From DATFYM01 sp035315065 (GTDB taxonomy: Bacteria > Acidobacteriota > Terriglobia > UBA7540): a stretch of DNA of 14,018 nucleotides. The notes under the pieces are model-generated. The model was given only the letters and a program-made list of their open reading frames with translations, did no database searches and was not told the origin of the DNA. The translations under genes were made by a program, and so were the position numbers. Positions 5,705-13,892 of this stretch are shown one piece after another. The stretch's first letter is position 1. Each line of letters begins with the position of its first letter. Location: NCBI GenBank assembly GCA_035315065.1, contig DATFYM010000073.1, positions 1-14,018 on the forward strand. Reading direction: 5' to 3'.

Positions 5705-6454
5705 ATGACCAGTTCCGCCAAACCGGAAACGCGACCCCTGCGTCTCGCCCTGCTCGGCTACGGCAAGATGGGCCGGGCGATTGCCGAGCTTGCTCCGGCG
5801 CGCGGCTTCGAGGTTCGCCTCACGCTGGACGAGTACTCGAACGCGGACGGCGTCGGCATCAATGCCCAAGCCTTCGAAGGCGTCGATATCGCAATCGACT
5901 TCACCGCGCCCTCGGAGGTGGTGGGTAACGTTCGTCACGTGGCTGCCCTGGGCCGAAACCTGATTGTCGGCACGACGGGTTGGTTCGATCGGCTGGACGA
6001 AGTCCGCCTGATCGTGGAGCAGGCCGGAGTGGGAATGGTCTACGCCGCCAACTTCTCCATCGGCGTGCAATTGTTTTATCGCGCCGCGCGCGCGGCAGCG
6101 GAAGCTTTCCGGGGCTTCGCCATGTATGCGCCGTTCATCACCGAGGCGCATCATCAGTTCAAGAAGGATGCTCCGTCGGGCACGGCCCTGGAACTGAAGC
6201 GACAGGTGGCGCCCTTCTACACCGGCCGCGAGATTCCAGTCGCCAGCGTCCGCGCCGGCTACTTTCCTGGCACCCACGAACTGGGATTCGACTCCGAGGC
6301 CGACACCGTCATCCTGCGGCACACGGCGCGCAGCCGCCAGGGGTTCGCCGAAGGGGCGCTCTACGCCGCCCGCTGGGTGGCCGGGAGAAAAGGCCTCTTC
6401 TCCTTCACCGAAATCCTCGATCCTGGGAGCGCGGGCGTCCCGCCCGCTCTTTGA
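5705..6454 (+). CDS. dapB: 4-hydroxy-tetrahydrodipicolinate reductase
   Basis: DapB reduces 4-hydroxy-tetrahydrodipicolinate with NAD(P)H, the second committed step of the diaminopimelate/lysine pathway that feeds peptidoglycan. Numbering from ATG 5705 (249 residues), the nucleotide-binding loop is LLGYGKMGRAI (16-26), followed by IDFTAPSEV, VGTTGW (88-93) and YAANFSIGV (113-121). The family signature EAHHQFKKDAPSGTAL (147-162) carries the catalytic His149/His150 and Lys153. ATG 5705 is chosen because GGGGA (5695-5699) is five bases upstream; the in-frame TTG at 5693 overlaps that site. The last ten residues, PGSAGVPPAL, are encoded by a GC-rich hairpin repeat and are not part of the family. 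The normal protein would end around FSFTEIL. No other lysine gene is adjacent. Confidence 0.96.
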   Translation: MTSSAKPETRPLRLALLGYGKMGRAIAELAPARGFEVRLTLDEYSNADGVGINAQAFEGVDIAIDFTAPSEVVGNVRHVAALGRNLIVGTTGWFDRLDEVRLIVEQAGVGMVYAANFSIGVQLFYRAARAAAEAFRGFAMYAPFITEAHHQFKKDAPSGTALELKRQVAPFYTGREIPVASVRAGYFPGTHELGFDSEADTVILRHTARSRQGFAEGALYAARWVAGRKGLFSFTEILDPGSAGVPPAL

Positions 6455-6556
6455 GTTTCGAGACTCGAAACGCGAAGCTCGAAACTGGCAAACAGACAAT
6501 CCTGAGCACAGCCGAGGACGAGCTTCGGGTCGCGAATTTCGATTTTCGATTTTCGT
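6427..6556. repeat. Hairpin repeats spanning the dapB stop and the convergent gap
   Basis: GAGCGCGGGC (6427-6436) pairs with GCCCGCTC (6442-6449) with one bulged base, and encodes the final DapB residues. A perfect 9-base pair follows, AGTTTCGAG (6454-6462) with CTCGAAACT (6478-6486). Then come phrases such as TTTCGATTTTCGATTTTCG up to about 6556. The tract fills the space between dapB and the convergently read dehydrogenase, so a folded RNA could end transcription from both sides. Confidence 0.75.
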
Positions 6557-6566
6557 GACTCCATCG

Positions 6567-7466
6567 TCAATCGGCAATCCCTGCCAAGCTGGCCGTTTCC
6601 ACCCACAGGCGTTGAGCCGCGGCGTCGTCCTGCGCCTCCCGGCTGGGCATTACGGGGTGGCACTTGCAGAAGTATTCGCCCGTTACGTTAGCCACTTCGG
6701 GCGACGATGCCAGATAAACCAGCGTTTCCGCTCCCTGCTGCGGGGAGAGCGCGAAACGTTTGGCAATCCGAATCCCGAAGGAGATCAGCCCTCCGCTCTG
6801 GTCACCGAAACGAGTGGCGACAAATCCCGGATGGAGGCAGTTGGCGGTGACGCCCTTGCCAGCCAGCCGCCGGGCGAGTTCGCGTGTGAAGAGAATGTTC
6901 GCCAGCTTCGACCGCCCGTAGACCTTGAAACCTGGCCCTCCATAGCGCAGCCATTCGAAGAAGCTGCCGCGATAGGCCCGGACCGATTGCAGGTCGTTGA
7001 AGTCGAGCTTGGCCCCATGGTGGGCATCAGAAGCCGTGCTCACCACGCGACTGGGCGCTGAGGCCGCCGAGGCCAACAGGCGCTCGCGCAGGCCGTGGGT
7101 GAGAACGAAGTAGGCCATGTGGTTCAAGGCGAAGGTTCGCTCCAGACCGTCCTCGGTCACCTGGCGGGACCCGAACATGGCGCCGGCGTTGTTGATGAGC
7201 ACGTCGATGCGCGGTTCGGCCACGGCGATTTCCCGCGCCACCCGCTTCATCTCGCTGAGCCGCGAAAGATCAGCGTAGTGCAGGGTGTGGGCGACGCCGG
7301 GCGCGCACTCGCGGAGTCGCTTCCAGGCTACCTCGCCACGCCCCCGGTCACGCGCCACCTGGACAACGCGCGCCCCCATCCGGGCGAGGTTCTCCGCCGC
7401 TACCTGCCCGATTCCGGAGGTAGCGCCGGTGATGACCACCACCTTGTCCTTCATGGCTTCCTGCAT
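6567..7466 (-). CDS. Short-chain dehydrogenase/reductase (retinol-dehydrogenase-like)
   Basis: This is a classical SDR of 299 residues with a Rossmann fold. The cofactor loop is VVITGATSGIG (10-20). YADLS (64-68) supplies the Asp that contacts adenine. NNAGAMFGS (92-100) stabilises the central sheet. Catalytic residues are Ser146 in VVSTASDAHH and Tyr183/Lys187 in YGRSKLAN, followed by LHPGFVATRF. Arginines after the first strand (VARDRGRG) suggest NADP(H) preference. The overall pattern resembles retinol dehydrogenase/WW-oxidoreductase-type SDRs. The substrate cannot be read from the sequence. It lies 146 bases downstream of the RND pump on the same strand and may be its last operon gene, though a repeat tract lies between them. 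The start at 7466 is used; an in-frame ATG at 7454 (MKDKVVVITG) is equally possible. Confidence 0.9.
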   Translation of the reverse strand: MQEAMKDKVVVITGATSGIGQVAAENLARMGARVVQVARDRGRGEVAWKRLRECAPGVAHTLHYADLSRLSEMKRVAREIAVAEPRIDVLINNAGAMFGSRQVTEDGLERTFALNHMAYFVLTHGLRERLLASAASAPSRVVSTASDAHHGAKLDFNDLQSVRAYRGSFFEWLRYGGPGFKVYGRSKLANILFTRELARRLAGKGVTANCLHPGFVATRFGDQSGGLISFGIRIAKRFALSPQQGAETLVYLASSPEVANVTGEYFCKCHPVMPSREAQDDAAAQRLWVETASLAGIAD

Positions 7467-7472
7467 GAGTTC

Positions 7473-7591
7473 GAAGACGGAAGACAGGAGTCAGGAGTCA
7501 GAATGAAGATCCCGACAGATCCCGGGCTTCCCCGCAAAAGAGGGCGGACACGGAATTCCGTCTCTTCTTCTGCTTTCTGCTTTCCGTCTTC
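7473..7591. repeat. Palindromic tract between RND pump and dehydrogenase genes
   Basis: GAAGACGGAA (7473-7482) and TTCCGTCTTC (7582-7591) are exact reverse complements. They are flanked by partly matching phrases (AGGAGTCAGGAGTCAG on the left, TCTGCTTTCTGCTTTC on the right). The middle holds a GGAATTCC site (7553-7560) and no gene. It separates two genes read on the minus strand. Confidence 0.65.
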
Positions 7592-7612
7592 TCCTTCCCG
7601 CTCCGCCCGCGC

Positions 7613-10600
7613 TTACCCCTTCGCTGATCCACCCGCCCGCTGCCGCTGCAAATAGAACTGCATGGCTGGAGTGATGATCAGCGACAGAACCATCGAGACG
7701 GTAATCCCTCCGATCACCGCAATCGCCAACGGTTGGAGCATTTGCGATCCCGCGCCGAGGCCGATCGACAGGGGCAGCATGCCGGCAACGGCGGCCAGCG
7801 CGGTCATGACGATGGGACGCAGGCGGCGGCGCCCGGCCTGGATCATAGCCTCCTCCGGCGGGAATCCGGCGTCCCGGAACTTGTCGTCGGCATCGAGCAG
7901 CAGGATGCCGTTCTTGGCCACAATGCCGATCACCATGATCAAGCCCATAAACGAGGAGATGTTGAACGTGGTCCCGGTAATCAGCAAAGCAAAAAAGACG
8001 CCGGAGGTGGAGAGAACGGCGGAAGACAAGATGGCGGCAGGCGCCGAGAAGCGCCCGAACTCGAAGAGCAAGACCAGGAAGAGTAGCACCAAGGCGAGCA
8101 GGAGGACGATGAGGAGGTCATGGAACGACTTCTGCTGTTCCTTGTACGTGCCCCCGTACACCACGCGAATGGAGGAGGGCAGCTTCAAGTCTCTCACCGT
8201 CTTCTGCACGGCGGCAATTCCGGTGCCGAGGTCGGTGCCCTCCAGTCGCGCGGTGACGGCCACGTCGCGCTGCAGGTTCTCGCGGAGGATTTCCGTCTGG
8301 CCGGGCAATTCCGTAATCGCGGCGAGCGACCCCAAGGTGGCGGTCTGGCCAGTTGAGCTGGTCACTATTGTGTTGCCCATCGCCTCAAGCGAGGTGCGGT
8401 TCGCCTGAGGGAATCGTACGCGTAACGTATAGGGCCGATTGTTGACGATGACGGGCGTGGGGGCGGGTTCACCCTCCAGGATTGCCGATGCGTCGGTAGC
8501 CACCTCCTCAGTGGTAAAACCGGACCGTGCCGCTGTTTCCGGGTTCACCTGGAACACCACCGCCGGGCCGCTCATGGTGTTATCGATGCCGTTCGCCACG
8601 TCCACCACCGGCTTTTTCTTCCCCATCTCGATCTTGCTGATGGCGTCCGCAACCTGGGGCGCCCACTGGTTCAGCAGGTCGGCGTTTTCCGAGAACAGCT
8701 TAATCTGGACGGGTTGGGGCGCGCCGGTGAGATCGCTAATCATGTCCTGCAGCACTTGCGTGACATCGATGTCCACGGCCGGCTCTTCTTGCGTAACCTT
8801 GGCGCGTACCTCACTGATGATCTCCTCGATGCCGCGGCTTCGCTTCTCTTTCAGCTTAACGGCGATATCGCCCGTATTGGCTTCGGTGACCGCCGCCAGT
8901 CCCAGTTGCAGTCCCGTCCGCCGCGACGTGCTTTCGACCTCGGGAACGTCGCGGACGAGCTTCTCAATGTGTGTCACCATGCGGTCGGTCTCCTCAAGGG
9001 AGCTGCCGGCCGGCGTGACGTAGTCGAGCACGAACCCGCCCTCGTCCATCTTTGGAAGCAGGTCGGTGCCCAGGGACTTGTAGCAAAAGAATGAAGCCAC
9101 GATCAGAAGTGCGCAGAGACCGCCCAGCGACACTGGGTGCTCGAGGGCGCGGCGGAGCCAGCGCTCGTAGAAGCGAATGATGCGGGCGAAGAAACCGGTG
9201 ATGGTGGCTTCTTCGGCGGCCAGCAATCTTCTGATGTCCTCCGGCGCCGCGGACTCGGGAGCAGGCTCCGGAATCTCCGCCGACTCCGGCGTGCGGTCAG
9301 CGTGCTCCTCCTTCCGCAGCAGGTGAAGACTGAGGTTCGGCGTCCAAACCAGCGCCAGAGCAAGGGAGGTCAACAACGACACCGCCATGGTCACCGCCAG
9401 GGCGCGGAAAAATGTGCCCTCCACACCGGTCATGGAGATTAAGGGCAGAAAGACCACTATGGGGGTGATGGTGGAACCGATCAGGGGGATGGTTATTTCG
9501 TGCAAGGCGCTGTGGATGGCTTGGAGGCGCCCTTCGCCCGCGTCGCGGTGCAACACAATGTTCTCCACCACCACGATGGCGTCGTCGATGACAAGGCCGA
9601 CGGCCGCCGCCAGGCCGCCCAGCGTCATCAGGTTGAAGCTTTGGCCGAGGAGTTTCAACGCGACCAGGGTCACCAGCAGCGTCGCCGGAATCACCATCCC
9701 GGCCACCAGCGAGGCTCCCCAATCACGCAGAAACACCACCAGAATAATGGAGGCGAGGATCAGTCCGATGAGGATGGCATCGCGCACGCTTGTAATAGAC
9801 GATTTGACGATTTCCGACTGATCGTAGAAAGCCCGCAGGCTGACCGTGTGCGGAATGGACCGGCGGATTTGCTCGATCTCCTGGTGGACCTCGTCGGCCA
9901 CCGTCACCGTGTTGCTGTCCGGCTGACGATTGATGCTGATCAAGACGGCGGGCTTGGCGTTCGCCGTAACAATCGTATAGACTGGCTTCACGGACGGGCC
10001 CACGCTGGCGATGTCCTCAACTCGAACCGGAACTCCGTCTTTCGTGGATTTGATAACAACGTTGGAGATTTCATCCGGGGTGTGTACCTGCGCGGAGATG
10101 AGGCCGAGGAACAACTGATGGTTCCTTCCCAGCAGGCCGGGGGAATCGATCAGGTTGGTGCGGCGCACGGCTTCCAGAATGTCCGGAACCGTGACGTGAG
10201 CCGCCACCAACTTGGCTGGGTCGGGACTGATCTGGAACTCGGGCTCCTCTCCTCCCTGCACGATGACTGTGGAGACCCCGTTCAAGCGATTGAGGCGCGG
10301 CTTGAGGTCGTAAGTGGCCATCTGCCACAACTCGGTTTGCGGCACGGTGTCGGAGGTGAGGCTGTAGCCGATGATGGGGAAGCTGGCGAAGGTGAGACGA
10401 TGGGTTTCAATCTGGGCGCTGGACGGGAGGGTGGTTTGGATGCGCGCCACTGCGGAATTAACGCGTTCCAGGGTTTGGAACATATCCACGTTCCAGTTGA
10501 AGAACAAGTCGATCTCCGCCGATCCGCGGCTGGTGATGGACTGAACGCTCTCCAGTCCCTCCACGCTGTTCACCGCCTCCTCGAGAGGCCGGGTGATAGT

Positions 10601-10714
10601 GACCATCATCTGATCGATGGGCATCACCCCGTTGTCAACGCCAATGATGATGCGCGGGAAGTCCGTCGATGGGAATACGGCTACCGGAAGGCTCAAGCCC
10701 ACGTAGGCACCCAC
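7613..10714 (-). CDS. RND-family inner-membrane efflux pump (HAE1/AcrB-like), 5' end damaged or mis-called
   Basis: This is the proton-driven pump of a tripartite efflux system. The 1033 residues from the GTG at 10714 contain the porter-domain opening (SLPVAVFPSTDFPRI), the first large periplasmic loop, and TM helices 2-6. The TM4 proton-relay pair is in GLVIDDAIVVVEN (Asp377, Asp378). The second periplasmic loop and TM7-12 follow. The conserved TM10 lysine is in GIVAKNGILLLDAD (Lys934). A variable cytoplasmic loop rich in Glu/Pro follows TM6 (TPESAEIPEPAPESAAPED). The protein ends with LIITPAMQFYLQRQRAGGS. TM1 is missing from this frame's first legal start. Family-like TM1 codons continue upstream to about 10786 but without an in-frame ATG, GTG or TTG. 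The full product would be about 1058 residues, a normal size. It follows the outer-membrane factor and adaptor genes on the same strand. Substrate is not predictable. Confidence 0.95.
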   Translation of the reverse strand: MGAYVGLSLPVAVFPSTDFPRIIIGVDNGVMPIDQMMVTITRPLEEAVNSVEGLESVQSITSRGSAEIDLFFNWNVDMFQTLERVNSAVARIQTTLPSSAQIETHRLTFASFPIIGYSLTSDTVPQTELWQMATYDLKPRLNRLNGVSTVIVQGGEEPEFQISPDPAKLVAAHVTVPDILEAVRRTNLIDSPGLLGRNHQLFLGLISAQVHTPDEISNVVIKSTKDGVPVRVEDIASVGPSVKPVYTIVTANAKPAVLISINRQPDSNTVTVADEVHQEIEQIRRSIPHTVSLRAFYDQSEIVKSSITSVRDAILIGLILASIILVVFLRDWGASLVAGMVIPATLLVTLVALKLLGQSFNLMTLGGLAAAVGLVIDDAIVVVENIVLHRDAGEGRLQAIHSALHEITIPLIGSTITPIVVFLPLISMTGVEGTFFRALAVTMAVSLLTSLALALVWTPNLSLHLLRKEEHADRTPESAEIPEPAPESAAPEDIRRLLAAEEATITGFFARIIRFYERWLRRALEHPVSLGGLCALLIVASFFCYKSLGTDLLPKMDEGGFVLDYVTPAGSSLEETDRMVTHIEKLVRDVPEVESTSRRTGLQLGLAAVTEANTGDIAVKLKEKRSRGIEEIISEVRAKVTQEEPAVDIDVTQVLQDMISDLTGAPQPVQIKLFSENADLLNQWAPQVADAISKIEMGKKKPVVDVANGIDNTMSGPAVVFQVNPETAARSGFTTEEVATDASAILEGEPAPTPVIVNNRPYTLRVRFPQANRTSLEAMGNTIVTSSTGQTATLGSLAAITELPGQTEILRENLQRDVAVTARLEGTDLGTGIAAVQKTVRDLKLPSSIRVVYGGTYKEQQKSFHDLLIVLLLALVLLFLVLLFEFGRFSAPAAILSSAVLSTSGVFFALLITGTTFNISSFMGLIMVIGIVAKNGILLLDADDKFRDAGFPPEEAMIQAGRRRLRPIVMTALAAVAGMLPLSIGLGAGSQMLQPLAIAVIGGITVSMVLSLIITPAMQFYLQRQRAGGSAKG

Positions 10715-10788
10715 CAGAGCCAGGGTAAGGATCAGGAATATGATCGATTTGGAGTGGCGGGCGAACCAGTACGACGACTCGGATTCAT
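10715..10788 (-). other. Upstream coding part of the RND pump (TM1) with likely 1-base loss after the start
   Basis: In the pump's frame, codons from 10786 down to 10715 read ESESSYWFARHSKSII then FLILTLALV, a typical RND N-terminus with TM1. An ATG at 10788-10786 overlaps the GAA codon but is one base out of frame, and GGGAG lies nine bases upstream of it. If one G were restored (ATG GAA instead of ATGAA), the protein would start MESESSYWFARHSK. No standard start codon is found in frame between the upstream TAG (about 10872) and 10714. Confidence 0.65.
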
Positions 10789-10873
10789 TGCCGATTGCTC
10801 CCGCCTCGCGGGACCGATTATTGATGGAAGAAAGCCCGATTGGACCCTCCTCTCCGGAGGGTGTGAAAAACTA

Positions 10874-10981
10874 AACACAGAGGCACCGAGGCACAGAGAA
10901 GAAGACGAGAATCACATGAAGGAGGTGTCGTTTGCTTGGCCACGTTTGCCATTTTTCTCTGCGCCTCTGTGTCTCTGTGTT
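10874..10981. repeat. Palindromic tract between adaptor and RND pump genes
   Basis: The arms at 10874-10900 and 10955-10981 match as reverse complements at 24 of 27 positions, with a 54-base spacer. They carry the phrase ACACAGAGGC / CTCTGTG. The tract occupies most of the gap inside the efflux operon and could stabilise or attenuate the transcript between adaptor and pump. Confidence 0.88.
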
Positions 10982-10994
10982 GGAAGGCCCCTCG

Positions 10995-12479
10995 TCAGTC
11001 CTTGTCCCCACCCTTGTCGCCGCTCCCTTCGCCCTTCTCCGGAGCGGCCGGCGCCTGCACCTGCACCTTGGTCTTCTCCAGGACGTCGGGATCCTCTTTG
11101 GCCAGCTCGAAAGCGCCCACTGTCACTACTTGCTCGCCGCCCTCCAACCCGTCGGTGATCTGCACGTTATCGCCGTCGCGAATTCCCACCTTCACGTTTT
11201 TCGCGACAGGCTTGTTGCCGGAGTCCACCGCCATGACGGAAGTGGACCCATCCGACCCGGTGATCACCGCCGCCGCCGGAACCACGATGGCGTCCTTCAC
11301 CGTTTCCGCCACAATCTCCACGTGCACGCTGGCGCCGGGCTTCAGGCGTTCGCCGGGATTGGCCGCTTGCACCCAGACCTCCACGGTGGTGCTGCCCGGG
11401 TCGAGCGCCGGGCTCACCAGGGTCACTTTGCCCGGCAATTCCACAGCCATGGGACCCGCAGCCGAGATCGTTGCCGCGTTGCTGACCTTTAACCAGGATG
11501 CGAGTTGCTGAGAGATGTGGGCCTTGGCCACCACCTGCGACAGGTCCATCACCGTGATCAAGGGCAAGCTGTTGGAAGCCATTTCGCCCGGATAGGCGGG
11601 CCGGTCCGTGACCACGCCGTCGATGGGACTGTGAATTTGCGAGTAGCTGAGCTGGGCTTCGGCGCTCTGATAGTGGCCCCTGGCGGCGGCGAGTTGTGCG
11701 GCGGCAGCTTTCAGATCCTGCCCGCGTCCGCCGCTCCGTATCCACTCCAGGTGCATGCGGGCGATCCGGTATGCGCCCTCAGCCTGCGCCAGGCTGATCA
11801 TCGCATCGTCCAGGTCCTTGTGGGCGATGGCACCTTGCTGAAAGAGGGTCTGGCGGGCGTCGTTAACCTTCCGCGCCGCGTTCAGCGCTTCCTTGGTCTC
11901 ATGCTCATCCAACTCGGCCTTCTGGACTCCCTCCGGCAGCGCGGACTTGGTGGCCGTTTCGTAGGCCGCCTCCGCCTGCTCGTAAACGCCCTTGCTCTCT
12001 GCCGCGGCCCCCTCAAGGTCCTGGTTCTCCAGTTCGGCCAGCAACTCGCCGGCACGCACGTGGCTGCCGCGGTCCACGTAGAACTTGCGCACCGGCGCGC
12101 TGATCTTGGGCGTGATCGCGGCCTGGTGCAGTGGGTAGACGATCGCCTCGGAGGTCACCTTGCGTTCGATGGTCGTCTTCTGGGCCGGCGCCACCTGAAC
12201 CGTGACCACGGGTCCAGGCTCGGCGGGTTCCTTGCTGGAACAGCCGGCCAGGGCCAAGCAGGCGGCTGCGAGGAGCAGGACCAAGACATTGACGATTGAC
12301 GATTGACGATTGCCGGCGTCCGGGGTTCGGGATTCGGGGTCCGGGGCTCGCAGAAGAAACGGGATTCGGGGTTCGGGATTCGGGGTTCGCAGAAAAAGAG
12401 GGGATCCCCTTCTTCTCCGCGAACCCCGAACCCCTAATCCCGAACCCCGTTCCTGCCCGTGGTGACTGTGCTTGATCAT
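10995..12479 (-). CDS. RND efflux periplasmic adaptor (membrane fusion lipoprotein)
   Basis: This protein links the RND pump to the outer-membrane channel. After a long N-terminal stretch come a hydrophobic segment (64-78) and the lipobox LALAGC with Cys80, so the mature protein is probably a lipoprotein. The first lipoyl half (about 118-155) contains ISAPVRKFYVDRGSHVRAGE. The coiled-coil hairpin (about 155-275) is Ala/Glu/Gln-rich. The second lipoyl half contains IHSPIDGVVTDRPAYPGE (282-299). Beta-barrel and membrane-proximal parts follow (LKPGASVHVEIV, AIVVPAAAVI). The tail is Gly/Asp/Lys-rich. The ATG at 12479 lies three bases after the stop of the outer-membrane factor gene, which supports that start and translational coupling. 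Residues about 12-62 are encoded by palindromic repeat DNA (TPNPEPRIP-type phrases), so the signal peptide carries an unusual 60-residue lead. Confidence 0.93.
   Translation of the reverse strand: MIKHSHHGQERGSGLGVRGSRRRRGSPLFLRTPNPEPRIPFLLRAPDPESRTPDAGNRQSSIVNVLVLLLAAACLALAGCSSKEPAEPGPVVTVQVAPAQKTTIERKVTSEAIVYPLHQAAITPKISAPVRKFYVDRGSHVRAGELLAELENQDLEGAAAESKGVYEQAEAAYETATKSALPEGVQKAELDEHETKEALNAARKVNDARQTLFQQGAIAHKDLDDAMISLAQAEGAYRIARMHLEWIRSGGRGQDLKAAAAQLAAARGHYQSAEAQLSYSQIHSPIDGVVTDRPAYPGEMASNSLPLITVMDLSQVVAKAHISQQLASWLKVSNAATISAAGPMAVELPGKVTLVSPALDPGSTTVEVWVQAANPGERLKPGASVHVEIVAETVKDAIVVPAAAVITGSDGSTSVMAVDSGNKPVAKNVKVGIRDGDNVQITDGLEGGEQVVTVGAFELAKEDPDVLEKTKVQVQAPAAPEKGEGSGDKGGDKD
12288..12450. 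repeat. Palindromic and tandem repeat inside the 5' coding region of the adaptor gene
   Basis: Positions 12288-12312 hold three tandem copies of ATTGACG plus ATTG. Next come tandem GGGATTCGGGGTTC phrases (about 12316-12390). A large inverted repeat is centred on GGGGATCCCC (12400-12409), with arms of roughly 45 bases (about 12359-12404 and 12405-12450) that differ by few changes. The tract lies between the adaptor's first ten or so codons and its hydrophobic signal core. It stays open in the adaptor frame. Confidence 0.9.
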
Positions 12480-12482
12480 GAC

Positions 12483-13892
12483 TCAAAAGCTTCCCGTCAA
12501 AGTCTGAAGGTTCGCCAAAGCCAAACGATACCGCGCTTCCGCATCATCGTAGGCGTTGCGTGCTTGTGTCAAGGTGTTCTGCGCGTCTACCACCTCGAGC
12601 GCCGTCGATTCGCCCGCCTGATAGCGCAGGTTGGTGAGGCGCAGGCTTTCGGCGGCGAGGTCGGCCGCGTGACGCAGCGATTCCACCGCCCCCCGCGACA
12701 CCAGGGCCTCGTTATAAAAAGTGTACAAGTTGCTGACGGCTTCGCGTTGGGTCTGGCTCAGCTCCACCTGCGCCTGCTGCCGGCGGTACTCCGCTTGGTG
12801 CAGCTTGCTGCGCAAGGCGCCCCAGTCCCACACCGGCACATTAAGGACGGCGGTGGCGAAGTAACCCAGGTTGGGCTGGGGACCCAGTCTGGGATCCGCG
12901 GCCACCCGGCTGCGCAGGGCGAACGCATTGGCCTCAATTCCGTAATCGACATCGAGCGTGAGCGAGGGCAGGAGGCCGTTCCGGGCGGCCACGACGTCGA
13001 GGTTCGCCGCGCGAAGCGACTCCACCGCGGCGTGCAGGTCGGGGTTCTGCTTCTCGGCCATCACCTGAACGTCGGGAAACGGCGGCAGAGCGCGGGGCGA
13101 ATCGAGGTCGTCCACTACGTTAAAGTTCTCATTCAGGGCCGGAGAGAGCAACACGGCGAGTGTCAGCCGGTCGCTCTCCAGAGACAGCTTGGCCTCTTCG
13201 AAGCCCTGCTTCTGCTGCTCGAACTGAAGCTCGGCCTTGATCTCGTCGCTGTGCGCGGTCTGGCCCACGCGCTCACCCGCCCGAGTGATCTCAAGAAAAT
13301 GCCGGGCTTGGTCGAGGCTCGCCTGAGCGGTGGCGTATTTGCGCTGCGAGACCACCAGGGCCTCGTAGTCCCGCGTGACGGTAACGTCCAGTCCGCGACG
13401 CGCCACTTCCGCCTTGGCGAGGGCGAGAGCCTCCGCCGCCGAGGCGCGCCGGTAGCCGGTCCTCATGAAAGCGCCCGGAGACAGGTCCTGATGCAGAGCC
13501 GCCCACTCGCGGTAGACGTGAACGCCGTCGTTGGTGACGTACCGGCCGGATGAGAAAACCCCGTTCCCTTGGGTGCCCAAGTATTGCGTCGAGTTGCTCA
13601 CGGTAGGCAGCAAGGCGGCGCGCGCCTGCACCCGGTCCTCGCGGGCGTTGCGGGCATCGGTAACCGCCGCCAGAAACTGGGCGCTGTTCCTCCGCGCCCG
13701 CTCCAGGGCATCCTGAAGCGAGATGGTGATCAGCGCACCGGTCGAACCTGCCGGGCCCGCGGCTGACGGTTGCACCAATTGTATCGTCGATTCCGGAGGC
13801 GGGACGGATTCCTGCCCCTGTGCTCTCGCCGGCACGAGGCCCAAGGCCAGGAGCGTGACAAGAATCGAACACAGCGGGCGGTGTGGCCGCAA
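12483..13892 (-). CDS. Outer-membrane efflux factor (TolC/OprM-like, OEP family)
   Basis: The 469-residue product is the exit duct of the efflux system. It has a signal peptide (ILVTLLALGLVPARA, cleavage near residue 24) and a short Pro/Ala linker. Two OEP repeats follow. Repeat 1 (about 58-260) starts ISLQDALERARRNSAQF and contains ARAALLPTVSNSTQYLG. Repeat 2 (about 280-467) has NPDLHAAVESLRAANLDVVA, RNGLLPSLTLDVDYG, a VPVWDWGALRSKLHQAE turn and a final helix ending LALANLQTLTGSF. The paired ARAALLP/ARNGLLP motifs and long Ala/Gln/Glu-rich helices are typical. No Cys follows the signal sequence, so it is not obviously lipidated. It is the first gene of the operon and is followed by the adaptor after three bases. 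The start is a TTG at 13892 without a clear Shine-Dalgarno. No in-frame ATG was found nearby, so the exact start is uncertain. Confidence 0.93.
   Translation of the reverse strand: MRPHRPLCSILVTLLALGLVPARAQGQESVPPPESTIQLVQPSAAGPAGSTGALITISLQDALERARRNSAQFLAAVTDARNAREDRVQARAALLPTVSNSTQYLGTQGNGVFSSGRYVTNDGVHVYREWAALHQDLSPGAFMRTGYRRASAAEALALAKAEVARRGLDVTVTRDYEALVVSQRKYATAQASLDQARHFLEITRAGERVGQTAHSDEIKAELQFEQQKQGFEEAKLSLESDRLTLAVLLSPALNENFNVVDDLDSPRALPPFPDVQVMAEKQNPDLHAAVESLRAANLDVVAARNGLLPSLTLDVDYGIEANAFALRSRVAADPRLGPQPNLGYFATAVLNVPVWDWGALRSKLHQAEYRRQQAQVELSQTQREAVSNLYTFYNEALVSRGAVESLRHAADLAAESLRLTNLRYQAGESTALEVVDAQNTLTQARNAYDDAEARYRLALANLQTLTGSF

Noticed and set aside
9500..11158. A 552-residue open frame on the plus strand opposite the RND pump
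   Set aside because: It is rich in His, Gln, Gly and Arg, shows no domain, runs across the palindromic tract, and is antisense to an unmistakable RND protein. It is a high-GC shadow frame.
12288..12450. CRISPR-like array
   Set aside because: The repeats are contiguous tandem phrases and a palindrome, without regular unique spacers, and no cas gene is in the window.
12459..13553. A 364-residue plus-strand open frame opposite the outer-membrane factor
   Set aside because: It has no recognisable motifs and lies antisense to a clear OEP gene with signal peptide and both repeats.
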